DNA of 64,000 nucleotides from Tractidigestivibacter scatoligenes (GTDB lineage: Bacteria; Actinomycetota; Coriobacteriia; Coriobacteriales; Atopobiaceae): contig NZ_LOJF01000001.1 of NCBI RefSeq assembly GCF_001494635.1, positions 957,708 to 1,021,707 of the forward strand, in the 5' to 3' direction. The notes beneath the pieces are model-generated. The model was not told the DNA's origin. It was given only the letters and a program-made list of their open reading frames with translations, and did not search any database. The translations under genes were made by a program, and so were the position numbers. Positions 7,661 through 17,864 of this stretch are shown piece after piece. Numbering within the stretch: the stretch's first letter is position 1; each line of letters begins with the position of its first letter.

Positions 7661-8737
7661 ATGGCCAAGGAGAAGAAGGGTGTGCGCCTTGAGCACATCT
7701 CCAAGATCTATCAGGACCCCAAGACAAAGAAGGACTTCTACGCCGTCCACGATGCCAACCTGGAGATAGCGCCCGGTGAGTTCGTGACGCTGCTTGGCCC
7801 CTCTGGCTGCGGAAAGACCACCATCCTGCGCATGATCGCCGGCTTCGAAAGCCCGGACGAGGGACAGATCTACCTGGGCGGCGAGCCCATCAACGACCTT
7901 ACCCCCAACAAGCGCGACACGGCCATGGTCTTCCAGAGCTACGCTCTGCTCCCGCACTACAACATCTTTGATAACGTGGCGTACGGCCTCAAGATCCGCA
8001 AGCTCCCCGCCGACGAGATTCGCGACAAGGTCACGCGAATCCTGGGCATGGTTGGCTTGGAGGGCATGGAGGATCGCATGACCAACCAGCTCTCGGGTGG
8101 CCAGCAGCAGCGCGTTGCCCTGGCGCGTGCCCTGGTCATCGAGCCCTCGGTCCTGCTCTTCGACGAGCCCCTCTCCAACCTGGACGCCAAGCTGCGCGTG
8201 GAGATGCGCACCGAGGTGCGTCGCATCCAGCAGGAGGCGGGCATCACCGCAGTCTACGTGACGCACGACCAGTCCGAGGCCATGGCAATCGCCGACAGGA
8301 TCATCGTCATGAAGCGTGGCGTCATCGACCAGGTTGGCGACCCGCACGCCGTCTACTATCGTCCCGTCGACGAGTTTGTGGCCGACTTCATCGGCGAGTC
8401 CAACTTCCTGCGTGGCAAGCTTGCCGAGAAGGAGGGTGACACGGGCGTCGCGACCATCGAGGGGCACAGCGTTGAGGTTGACGGCGTTTCCGCCCACAGC
8501 GTGGGCGATGACATCACCCTGGTGCTGCGTCCCGAGGCGGCCACCCTCGCTGACGAGGGCGTCCTCCACTGCAAGGTCACACTCTCGCGCTTCATGGGTA
8601 GCTACCAGAACTATCAGGTCATGGTAGGCAACACCCTTGTCAAGATTCAGGACTTCAACCCCAAGACCCACAAGATCTACGAGGTGGGCGACGATGCCTT
8701 TGTGAGCTTCACAAAAGGTGACGTTCACGCACTGTGA
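7661..8737 (+). CDS. ABC transporter ATP-binding protein with TOBE domain
   Basis: 358 residues. Walker A is GPSGCGKTT (about 46-54), the Q-loop VFQSYALLPH, the signature [15 protein letters not shown] and Walker B LLFDEPLSN followed by D, with switch His in YVTHDQSEA. The last ~100 residues form a TOBE-type domain (VLRPEAATL, RFMGSYQNYQV), as in the PotA/FbpC/MalK group. It powers the permease just upstream. Its TGA stop is the TGA of a 31-bp palindromic repeat, so the repeat abuts the operon end and may serve as its terminator. Confidence 0.9.
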   Translation: MAKEKKGVRLEHISKIYQDPKTKKDFYAVHDANLEIAPGEFVTLLGPSGCGKTTILRMIAGFESPDEGQIYLGGEPINDLTPNKRDTAMVFQSYALLPHYNIFDNVAYGLKIRKLPADEIRDKVTRILGMVGLEGMEDRMTNQLSGGQQQRVALARALVIEPSVLLFDEPLSNLDAKLRVEMRTEVRRIQQEAGITAVYVTHDQSEAMAIADRIIVMKRGVIDQVGDPHAVYYRPVDEFVADFIGESNFLRGKLAEKEGDTGVATIEGHSVEVDGVSAHSVGDDITLVLRPEAATLADEGVLHCKVTLSRFMGSYQNYQVMVGNTLVKIQDFNPKTHKIYEVGDDAFVSFTKGDVHAL

Positions 8738-8764
8738 GACAAAGGGAGTTTCCCTTTGTCTCAT
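8734..8764. repeat. 31-bp palindrome, copy 2
   Basis: Same 14-bp arms as copy 1 except that the first base is G; the centre is GTT. It contains the stop codon of the ABC ATPase gene (8735-8737). Confidence 0.9.
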
Positions 8765-8881
8765 TCGACGGGCGTCTTCCTGCGCCATGGGCGGGGGAGG
8801 CGCCCGTTCTTGGTATTGGCGGGTAGAATCGATGGGTATGAGCAGAGTGTGTCAGTTTGTTAGCGCGTCTGGAGGCATACC

Positions 8882-9421
8882 ATGGACCAGAAGTTTGCAA
8901 GCACTAAGTTGGGAACCATCGTCTCTGGCGTTGCGCTGGCGGCTATGGGCATCATTCTCTTCACCAACCCGCAATCCGCCATGCTTACGATCACCGTCAT
9001 GCTTGGATGGGTGCTGGTTGTCATGGGCATTGTTTCTCTGGCGAGCGCGCTCACGCGCTGGAGCGTGATCCTCTCGACTGCCGACCTCTACGCCGGCATC
9101 GTCGAGCTGCTCTTTGGCATCCTTCTGGTGAACATCCCAGGCTTCTTTGTGACGTGGATCTTCATCCTGCTGGGCATCTTCATCCTGGTCTCCGGCCTCA
9201 ACTCCCTGTACGGCGCAAACGCCTTGCAGGCGCTTGGCCTGCCGAGGGCTGGAACCGCCAAGGTGGGTGCCATTCTCGCCATCGTGCTGGGTGTGCTGGT
9301 GCTGTTCTCGCCTGGTCTCTTTGCTGATACGACCGTGGTCATCTGCGGCATTGCGCTGGTCTACTGTGGCATCGTGCGCATTGTGGATGGCGTGCGCATG
9401 CCGAGCGAGCACCGCGCGTAG
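8882..9421 (+). CDS. DUF308/HdeD-family membrane protein
   Basis: 179 residues with about six hydrophobic segments arranged as three pairs, for example LGTIVSGVALAAMGIILF, LTITVMLGWVLVVMGIVSL and TAKVGAILAIVLGVLVLFSP. Length and repeat pattern match DUF308 proteins related to E. coli HdeD, an inner-membrane acid-stress protein. The ATG at 8882 follows GGAGGCATACC. It stands alone between the ABC operon and the glnN terminator. The role is unknown; stress tolerance is only an analogy. Confidence 0.75.
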   Translation: MDQKFASTKLGTIVSGVALAAMGIILFTNPQSAMLTITVMLGWVLVVMGIVSLASALTRWSVILSTADLYAGIVELLFGILLVNIPGFFVTWIFILLGIFILVSGLNSLYGANALQALGLPRAGTAKVGAILAIVLGVLVLFSPGLFADTTVVICGIALVYCGIVRIVDGVRMPSEHRA

Positions 9422-9750
9422 GGAAACTCGACTGGCATAGAGACACTTAGGAGCGGCAGTCGCCAGTTGTTGAGTTGCGCGTGACTTGGGCCTTAACTCT
9501 TATTCTCGCCGGCCTGACTCCGCGATGTTGAGAGCCCCGTTGCCCAAAAATTGCGGATGCCGGCCCTTTTTAGATGAATTGCCAAGTACGAAGCCTCTAA
9601 CCTTTTGCGGAACCGCAGGTAGGGAAATGGTACTCGTGAGGTGATACTAAGCGGGACCCTAAATTTTGACCGGCAACCGCAAATTTTGGGCAGGGAAGTC
9701 CCCTAGATGCATTCGGAGTGACGTCAAAGCGGTTGCCGCGGCCAAAGAAG
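9422..9750. other. Gene-free stretch between DUF308 gene and glnN terminator
   Basis: No convincing gene is seen. Weak complementary pieces occur, for example ACTGGC (9430) with GCCAGT (9461), which could fold as a poor terminator for the DUF308 gene, and short GCCGGC/GCGG motifs. No clear member of the larger repeat families was identified. Confidence 0.4.
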
Positions 9751-9782
9751 AGCCCCGCCGCAAGGTTGGTTGCGGCGGGGCT
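9751..9782 (-). terminator. Terminator of glnN
   Basis: A strong hairpin, AGCCCCGCCGCAA (9751-9763) with TTGCGGCGGGGCT (9770-9782), lies 25 bp after the glnN stop. Read on the minus strand it is followed by CTTCTTT. Confidence 0.75.
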
Positions 9783-9807
9783 CCAATCGCTCGCTTTCGT
9801 CCTGCGC

Positions 9808-11898
<2,091 letters not shown>

Positions 11899-12200
11899 AC
11901 TGCCTCTTCTCCTGTCCCTGAACTTTCCCGGAGGTACCGCGCGAGGGTTGCTGCCCGCCCTGTACCCTTGTACGCACACCACTGTACCGTGGCTTTGTTT
12001 CCCAAAGCGGGAAGAGCTTGTTTCCACGCAATTTCAAGGAAGGGAAGGTTGGGGGACAGAGGGGCGTCTGGGGGCATTTGGCGCCTCCAACCGCACCGTA
12101 CGCTCGCAAGAGTCACAGAGATTCGCGAGTAAAAGGGGCGTGCGGCTATCGAGGGGAAATGAAGGCGGGCGCAGCCGTGGCAACAACAGGGAAAAACAAA
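11899..12200. other. Divergent intergenic region upstream of glnN and eda
   Basis: No gene is seen. The glnN-proximal part should hold its promoter and nitrogen control sites, but I could not identify a specific box. The eda-proximal end becomes strongly A/T-rich from about 12190, where the palindromes and the TATAAT box lie. Confidence 0.35.
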
Positions 12201-12249
12201 GAAAATTTTCCAAATTGTTGAGGAAAAAAAGAAAAAACTTTTCTATAAT
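12201..12249 (+). promoter_or_regulatory. eda promoter with two GAAAA/TTTTC palindromes
   Basis: GAAAATTTTC (12201-12210) is a perfect palindrome. A second, GAAAA-AAC-TTTTC (12231-12243), abuts a consensus -10 box TATAAT (12244-12249). A protein bound there would block RNA polymerase. GAAA/TTTC half-sites are plausible for RpiR-type regulators, and an rpiR gene lies 2 kb downstream. Confidence 0.5.
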
Positions 12250-12287
12250 GGTTCACGTAACGGACGGAGCGGGCCAAGGAGACACTC

Positions 12288-12947
12288 ATGACAGATTATA
12301 TGAAGCAGGATGGCTTCTATGAGAATGTCGAGAAGATCGGCGTCATGCCGGTTGTCGTTCTCGAGAAGCTCGAGGATGCAGTTCCCATGGGAAACGCGCT
12401 TACTAAGGGCGGCCTGCCTGCAGCCGAGGTGACGTTCAGGACCTCCGCGGCGGCCGATTGCATTCACGCCATGGCAACCAAGTGCCCCGACGTCCTCGTT
12501 GGTGCGGGAACCGTACTCAACCTCGACCAGGCAAAGCGTGCGGTGGATGCTGGCGCGAAGTTCATCGTGAGCCCCGGTTTTGACCTCGAGGTTGTCGATT
12601 GGTGCCTCGCTAACAAGATTGACGTGATTCCCGCCGGTGTGACGCCGACCGAGCTCACGACCCTGGTCAACCGGGGCATCGAGGTCACCAAGTTCTTCCC
12701 TGCAGGCATTTACGGTGGCATCAAGGCCATCGACGCACTGGCTTCGGTGTTTGTTGGGCACCGCTTCATGCCTACCGGTGGCGTCAACGCCGATAACCTC
12801 CGCGATTATCTCAGCGACAAGGCGATTATCGCTGCTGGTGGCACGTGGATGGTGAAGCCCGCCCTCTTCAGCGACGGTGACTTCACCGAGGTGGAGCGCA
12901 AGTCCGCCGAGGCAGCAAAGATGGTTCGCGAGATCAGGGGCATGTAG
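12288..12947 (+). CDS. eda: KDPG/KHG aldolase (2-dehydro-3-deoxyphosphogluconate aldolase)
   Basis: 219 residues, the normal size for this trimeric class I aldolase. MPVVVLEKLEDA at the start, LPAAEVTFRT (catalytic Glu), VGAGTVLN, and TKFFPAGIYGG, whose Lys forms the Schiff base, then PTGGVNADN (phosphate site) are all present. It splits KDPG to pyruvate and glyceraldehyde 3-phosphate, the last step of Entner-Doudoroff and hexuronate routes. ATG 12288 follows a CAAGGAG site. It heads a two-gene unit with the GldA-like dehydrogenase and belongs functionally with the PTS/gnd/dehydratase unit downstream. Confidence 0.93.
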   Translation: MTDYMKQDGFYENVEKIGVMPVVVLEKLEDAVPMGNALTKGGLPAAEVTFRTSAAADCIHAMATKCPDVLVGAGTVLNLDQAKRAVDAGAKFIVSPGFDLEVVDWCLANKIDVIPAGVTPTELTTLVNRGIEVTKFFPAGIYGGIKAIDALASVFVGHRFMPTGGVNADNLRDYLSDKAIIAAGGTWMVKPALFSDGDFTEVERKSAEAAKMVREIRGM

Positions 12948-13012
12948 GCACCAGGTGCGGCATGCAGGCAACGTGGCTGTCGCTCAGACGGCTGACGAGA
13001 GGAGCAGATTCC

Positions 13013-14110
13013 ATGGCAAGCAGCACAACTAAGCTCGACAGCGCAATCAAGTTTGGTGCAGGAAGGTATCGGCAGGAGAGCGGCCTTCTCGACCACATTG
13101 GCGAGGAAATTCGCCGCTTTGGCCGCAGGGTCCTTGTCGTTGCCGGTCCGCGTGCATGGGATGCCGTGAAGGACAAGTTCACCGCAAGCATGAACGAGTC
13201 CGGCATTGACTTCCAGCTGGAGGTTTTTGGCGGATGGTGCTCCTTTGAGGCGGCAAAGGAGCTTGCCGACAAGGCCCACGCCTACGGCGCGCAGGAGATC
13301 GTTGGCATTGGCGGCGGCAAGATCATGGACCTCGCAAAGGCGGTTGGCGAGGTGGCAAAGCTCGGGACTGTCAACGTCCCCACCTCGGCATCCACGTGCG
13401 CCCCGTTCACGTGCATGAGCGTCATGTACACGCCGGAGGGTGGCAAGAAGCTCAGCTGGAGGTTCGACCACGAGATCGATGCCTGCCTCATGGACATGGA
13501 CGTGATTGCGAACTGCCCCATCCGCTACAACGCGGCAGGCATCGTTGACGCCATGGCCAAGCGCATCGAGATGCTCAACGGCCAGCCCGCCCTCAAGGAG
13601 GAGGACACGCCCATCGACATATTCTCGGCCTATAGCATTGCGTGCTACACGTACTCGGTGCTGGAGCAGAATGCCCTCAAGGCAATCGAGGACAACAGGC
13701 AGCACAAGGCAACAAAGACGCTCTACGACGTCGCGTTCATGAACGTGCCGGTGACGGGCGTCATCGCCAACACCACCAAGAGCTTCAAGCAGTCTGAGCT
13801 TGCTCACGTCATCTACGATGGCGTTCGCACCATCTTCACCAAGGAGGCGGCTGACGCAATCCACGGCGAGATCGTGGGAGTTGGCCTCTTCTGCCAGCTC
13901 TACTTCAACGGCCAGGAGGACAAGGAGGCCGAGCTGCGCGAGTTCATGCGCAGCATGGATATGCCGCTGACCCTCTCCGACCTTGGCATCGAGCCGACCG
14001 AGGAGAACATGGACAAGCTCGAGGAGTACATCGCGAACTCTCGTCACTTCACGAGCACCGACCCGGCGGACCGCAAGCGCCTGCACGACGCGGTTCACGA
14101 GATGGCATAG
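13013..14110 (+). CDS. GldA-like polyol/hydroxyacid dehydrogenase (PF00465)
   Basis: 365 residues; ATG 13013 has a GAGAGGAGC site. The NAD-binding loop is GIGGGKIMDLAKAVGE (about residues 98-113). Likely metal ligands are D in GIVDAMAKRIE, H in SELAHVIYDG and H in AIHGEIVGVG, as in glycerol dehydrogenase, and the PTSASTCAPFTCMSV segment is typical of that branch. The distance from true glycerol dehydrogenases and the pairing with eda suggest it acts on a sugar-acid intermediate, perhaps like the 2-oxoacid-reducing E. coli YbdH (HcxA). That is inference. It is second in the eda operon, which ends at the 14169 terminator. Confidence 0.8.
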   Translation: MASSTTKLDSAIKFGAGRYRQESGLLDHIGEEIRRFGRRVLVVAGPRAWDAVKDKFTASMNESGIDFQLEVFGGWCSFEAAKELADKAHAYGAQEIVGIGGGKIMDLAKAVGEVAKLGTVNVPTSASTCAPFTCMSVMYTPEGGKKLSWRFDHEIDACLMDMDVIANCPIRYNAAGIVDAMAKRIEMLNGQPALKEEDTPIDIFSAYSIACYTYSVLEQNALKAIEDNRQHKATKTLYDVAFMNVPVTGVIANTTKSFKQSELAHVIYDGVRTIFTKEAADAIHGEIVGVGLFCQLYFNGQEDKEAELREFMRSMDMPLTLSDLGIEPTEENMDKLEEYIANSRHFTSTDPADRKRLHDAVHEMA

Positions 14111-14168
14111 GCACTTCTCATACACCTATTCCGCGTCTGTGGGGAAGCCCGCGGAGCGAAGGGAAAAC

Positions 14169-14204
14169 GACCCCGGCTGCCTTGGGGGAGAGGCAGCCGG
14201 GGTC
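14169..14204. terminator. Bidirectional terminator between GldA-like gene and rpiR
   Basis: A perfect inverted repeat GACCCCGGCTGCCT (14169-14182) / AGGCAGCCGGGGTC (14191-14204) with an 8-nt loop lies between the two convergent genes. AAAA on its left side would give a U-run for the minus-strand transcript. Confidence 0.75.
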
Positions 14205-14298
14205 GCGTCTTAGTGCGGGCGTCTGTTCGTGCAGCCCCGCGCGCATGCGCCTATCCGCGCGCAGGAACCGCCCTACTGGGCGCCTACTGGGCACTGTC

Positions 14299-15180
14299 CT
14301 ACAGCTGGGACATGTAATTCTCGGGGTTGTCCAACTTGGTGAGGCTGATGGCAGACCTAATGGCGTGCAGGGATTCCGGAACGCCAGGCTTGCGGAACAT
14401 GACGGTCGTGTAGAGCGAATCGATGAGGGCAAGCTGGGCGATCCTGCTCGAGAGCGACTCCGAGCGGTACCCCGTCTCCTCAGATGCCGAGAGCAGGATG
14501 ACGTCCGCGTATTGCTCCAGGTACTTAGAGGGGTAGCTTGCTACGGCAATCACCTTTGCGCCTGCGTCCTTCGCGATGCGCGCGATGTTGATGATTCCCT
14601 CTGAGAGGCCCGTGTGGGTGATGGCAAAGATGCAGTCTTCCTTCCCGAGAAGAGAGGCCTGCATGAGCTGGACGTGGTAGTCAGCGGCGAACTGGACTTC
14701 GATAGGGGAGCGAAGGAACTTCTGGTAAGCGTCATAGGCGACGGCATTCGACTCGCCGCTTCCGTAGAACGAGACGCGCCGTGCATCAAGCAGAAGCTGG
14801 ACTGCCTTGTCGAGATCGTCTGCATCGAAGAGCTTCGCCGTGTCCTCGAGCGACATGACTGAAGAGCGAAAAACCTTCTTCGCAATGTCGATGGCCGAGT
14901 CGTCACGCGAGACGTTCTCGTGGACCGAAATCTCCGGATTGTAGGCATCGGTGAGAAGGTCGTTCCTAAAATCGCGATAGCCCTGGTAGCCGAGCTTCTT
15001 CGTGAACTTGAAGACCGTGGAGTCCGCCAGGCCAAGGGTGGAGGCCATCTCGGAGATTGTCATGAGCGAGGCGTCATCGGGGTTGGCAATGACGTACTCG
15101 GCAATCTCCCTCTCCTTGGAGGAGAAGGAGGGCATGGCAGCCTTGATCTTGAGCAAGACCGAACTGTTGTGGACGGGCAT
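14299..15180 (-). CDS. RpiR/MurR-family transcriptional regulator
   Basis: 293 residues. The N-terminal helix-turn-helix domain (SSKEREIAEYVIANPDD, then TISEMASTLGLADSTVFKFTKKLG) and the C-terminal SIS sugar-phosphate domain (VSFYGSGESNAVAYDAYQKF, AITHTGLSEGIINIARIAKDAGAKVIAV) are complete. Start ATG 15180 has a GGAG site; the longer frame to 15243 lacks one. It lies convergent to the eda unit and divergent from the gnd/PTS operon, and is the obvious candidate regulator of both, probably sensing a phosphorylated intermediate such as 6-phosphogluconate or KDPG. A RpiR-type regulator also controls the Enterococcus faecalis gluconate PTS (established knowledge). Confidence 0.88.
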   Translation of the reverse strand: MPVHNSSVLLKIKAAMPSFSSKEREIAEYVIANPDDASLMTISEMASTLGLADSTVFKFTKKLGYQGYRDFRNDLLTDAYNPEISVHENVSRDDSAIDIAKKVFRSSVMSLEDTAKLFDADDLDKAVQLLLDARRVSFYGSGESNAVAYDAYQKFLRSPIEVQFAADYHVQLMQASLLGKEDCIFAITHTGLSEGIINIARIAKDAGAKVIAVASYPSKYLEQYADVILLSASEETGYRSESLSSRIAQLALIDSLYTTVMFRKPGVPESLHAIRSAISLTKLDNPENYMSQL

Positions 15181-15421
15181 GGCGCACTCCAATGTTTCCA
15201 GAGAAATAGCGCGATGGGGTAGGGCTTGTCGCCGGTGGCCCAAGGGGGTCTTTCCAGTCCTTGTCCCAACAGGTGACCTTAAATAAACATTAGCAGGTCA
15301 ACGGCGATTTATCCGCAGAAGTGGAAGAAGCCGCAATCTTATCACTTCCCCTTCGCAAAAGATAAAATTGCCATCCACACATATAAGAAATGAAATCTCA
15401 ACAGTACGTCCACAAAAAATA
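15181..15421. other. Divergent control region between rpiR and gnd (rpiR-proximal part)
   Basis: No gene is seen. The region turns A/T-rich towards gnd and must contain the promoters of both genes. No confident -35/-10 pair could be assigned for rpiR. Confidence 0.35.
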
Positions 15422-15473
15422 TTTCTCCGTTTAGAGAAAAAAGAAAAAAATTACTTGAAAAGTGTCATAGTAT
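15422..15473 (+). promoter_or_regulatory. Operator/promoter region of the gnd-PTS operon
   Basis: TTTCTC-CGTTTA-GAGAAA (15422-15439) is an inverted repeat followed by AAAGAAAAAAATTACTTG. The A-rich run GAGAAAAAAGAAAAAAATT closely resembles the run before eda (GAGGAAAAAAAGAAAAAACTT), which suggests a shared regulator. A TAGTAT (15468-15473) could serve as the -10 box, but the -35 is unclear. Confidence 0.45.
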
Positions 15474-15515
15474 GTAGCCGTTACGTAGGCAAGTGCTGCC
15501 GACGAGAGGAGCAAT

Positions 15516-16955
15516 ATGGGTAGTTACGTTGGGGTCTTTGGCATGGGCGTCATGGGACAGAGTCTCGCCCTGAACATCGCCAGCAAGGGGTACTCCGTTT
15601 CTGTCTTCAACAGGCACGGCGAAGCCACGAAGAAGTTCATGGAGAACCGCGTTCAGGGTCACGAGGACCGCATGAAGCTCGTGAGCGACTCCTACGACCT
15701 CAAGTCGTTCTGCGATTCTCTCGAGACTCCTCGCAAGATCATCCTCATGGTCAAGGCCGGTCCCGTCGTGGATGCCGTTACCGACGAGCTTCTCCCTTAC
15801 CTTGAGTCCGGCGACATCGTTATCGACGCTGGCAACTCGTACTACAAGGACACCAAGCGTCGCATGGATTACTATGCCGAGAAGGGCATCAACTTCTTTG
15901 GCATGGGCGTCTCCGGTGGCGAGAAGGGCGCCCTCGTTGGCCCCTCCATTATGCCCAGCGGTGACAAGAACCTCTACGACACCTACCTTGCCAAGCTCCT
16001 CACTGACATCTCGGCCCATACCGCTGATGGCTCGCCTTGCTGCGATTACATTGGTCCCGAGGGCTCTGGCCAGTACGTGAAGATGGTTCACAATGGCATC
16101 GAGTATGGTGACATCCAGAACATCGACGAGGCGTACTGGATCATGAAGCAGCTTCTCGGCATGAGCAACGCCGAGATGGCAGACGTCTTCGAGAGCTGGA
16201 ACAACGGCCGTCTCAACTCGTTCCTGGTCGAAATTACCTACAAGATTCTGCGCGAGAAGGACCCCGAGACCGGCGACGACCTCATCGACCACATCCTCGA
16301 CGAGGCGGCCCAGAAGGGCACCGGCATGTGGACGGCCATTGACGGCCTCGAGATGCACATGCCCATCCCAACCATGGCCGAGGCGGTGTTCGCCCGCAAC
16401 CTCTCTGCCATCAAGGGTCAGCGCGTCGAGGCCTCCAAGGTCTTCTCCGAGAAGCCCGCGGCGCACATCGAGGACAAGCAGGCCTTCCTCGCCGACCTCG
16501 AGCAGGCCGTGTACGCCAACAAGATCATCGCCTACGCGCAGGGCTTCCAGCTTCTGTCCGCCGCCTCCGACGAGCACAACTGGGACCTCAAGCTCGGCGA
16601 CATCGCGCTGCTGTGGCGTGAGGGTTGCATCATCCGCGCTGGCTTCCTCGATCGCATCAAGTCCGCATACAGCGAGGGGAAGAAGGTCGTGAACCTCATC
16701 CTTACGGACGAGTTCCGCGAGGAGATCAGGGCTGCCATCCCTGCATACCGTCGCGTCGTTGCCAAGGCCATCGAGTGCGGCCTCTATATCCCCACGATGG
16801 TCGCCTCCCTGCAGTACTTCGATGGCTATACCTCCGAGAAGCTCGAGGCCAACATGTGCCAGGCCCAGCGCGACTGGTTTGGCGCGCACACGTTCCATCG
16901 CGACGACCGTCCGCACGACGAGTCCTTCCATCACACCTGGGAGAAGCTCGACTAG
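15516..16955 (+). CDS. gnd: 6-phosphogluconate dehydrogenase, decarboxylating
   Basis: 479 residues, full length. GVFGMGVMGQSLALNIASKG is the N-terminal dinucleotide loop and VFNRH carries the Arg that favours NADP. GVSGGEKGALVGPSIMPSG and GSGQYVKMVHNGIEYGDIQ hold the substrate-binding and catalytic Lys/Asn, and GAHTFHRDD is the C-terminal tail motif. It converts 6-phosphogluconate to ribulose 5-phosphate, CO2 and NADPH. As the first gene of a PTS operon it points to gluconate-type substrates, as in the E. faecalis gnt locus. ATG 15516 has a GAGAGGAGC site. The TAG stop is in the same frame as the following EIIC. Confidence 0.95.
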   Translation: MGSYVGVFGMGVMGQSLALNIASKGYSVSVFNRHGEATKKFMENRVQGHEDRMKLVSDSYDLKSFCDSLETPRKIILMVKAGPVVDAVTDELLPYLESGDIVIDAGNSYYKDTKRRMDYYAEKGINFFGMGVSGGEKGALVGPSIMPSGDKNLYDTYLAKLLTDISAHTADGSPCCDYIGPEGSGQYVKMVHNGIEYGDIQNIDEAYWIMKQLLGMSNAEMADVFESWNNGRLNSFLVEITYKILREKDPETGDDLIDHILDEAAQKGTGMWTAIDGLEMHMPIPTMAEAVFARNLSAIKGQRVEASKVFSEKPAAHIEDKQAFLADLEQAVYANKIIAYAQGFQLLSAASDEHNWDLKLGDIALLWREGCIIRAGFLDRIKSAYSEGKKVVNLILTDEFREEIRAAIPAYRRVVAKAIECGLYIPTMVASLQYFDGYTSEKLEANMCQAQRDWFGAHTFHRDDRPHDESFHHTWEKLD

Positions 16956-16991
16956 CTGTCTAGCAGCAGAGCATTTTTCTCCTGGTCAAAC

Positions 16992-17810
16992 TTGTGGTTG
17001 ATTGCGGTCTTCGTAGCCGCAATCGAGTCCCGAGCCCTTGGCTACGCGACTCTTACAATGAGGTTTTCTCCTCTCATGACGGGCATGTGGGTTGGTCTTG
17101 TCCTTGGCAACATGGAGGTGGCAATGGTCACGACTGCCGCCATCCAGCTCATCTACATGGGCGTCGTTGCTCCTGGTGGCCCGCTTCCCTCTGAGCCGTC
17201 CATCTCTGCGGCAGTCGCCGTCTCTGCGGCAGTCATCGGTAACCTTGACCCCAACGCAGCGGTTGCAATCGCAGTCCCCGTTGGCCTGCTCGGCAGCTAT
17301 CTCTACCAGCTCCGCTTCTTCCTGAACACCTTCGCCATCCAGAAGATGGATGTCTATGCTGCTGAGGGCGAGAGCCACAAGCTCGCGTTCTGGATTGGCG
17401 CCGTTCCTACGATGATTTCGTTCGCACTGTTTGTGCCCACCATGTTCATCGCTCTTTACCTTGGCGCTCCTGTCATCTCCGACTTCATGAACTCCATCAG
17501 CAACGGCCCGATCCTGCATGCCCTCAACACCGTTGGCGGTGGCTTGGCTGCCCTCGGTATCGCAGTCACCATGCACGTCATCGGCAACCAGAAGCTCCTG
17601 CCCTTCTTCTTCCTGGGCTACTTCCTGGTCGTTACCGCCAACCAGTTCGTGAGCGGAATCAACGCCGTGAGCACCGCTGCGTCGCTTGACGTCACGATGT
17701 CCAGCATCACTACTGTTACCTGGGCTGCCTTCGGCATCATCATCGCCTTCCTGTACACCCTCTTCACCGCCAAGAAGGAAGAGGACGAGGACGAGGATGA
17801 CGAGGACTAG
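16992..17810 (+). CDS. PTS mannose-family EIIC
   Basis: 272 residues, many transmembrane helices. MTGMWVGLVLGNMEVAMVTTAAIQLIYMGVVAPGG is the conserved EIIC (PF03609) segment. The C-terminus is a strongly acidic tail (KKEEDEDEDDED). The most likely start is TTG 16992, but no Shine-Dalgarno sequence precedes it and no ATG or GTG is available near it. The frame is open back to the gnd stop 36 bp upstream. Translation may depend on coupling to gnd or on read-through, or the start has been damaged. With EIID it forms the membrane channel of the transporter. Confidence 0.85.
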   Translation: MWLIAVFVAAIESRALGYATLTMRFSPLMTGMWVGLVLGNMEVAMVTTAAIQLIYMGVVAPGGPLPSEPSISAAVAVSAAVIGNLDPNAAVAIAVPVGLLGSYLYQLRFFLNTFAIQKMDVYAAEGESHKLAFWIGAVPTMISFALFVPTMFIALYLGAPVISDFMNSISNGPILHALNTVGGGLAALGIAVTMHVIGNQKLLPFFFLGYFLVVTANQFVSGINAVSTAASLDVTMSSITTVTWAAFGIIIAFLYTLFTAKKEEDEDEDDED

Positions 17811-17864
17811 CACCAACAACTTTGACATCCCCAGCCAAGGCAACCTAGAAGGGAACCAATCACA

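Noticed and set aside
7055..8788. Minus-strand open frame of 577 codons across the ABC permease and ATPase
   Set aside because: High GC leaves antisense frames open. The product is rich in H, D, V and L without motifs, and the plus strand has intact transporter genes.
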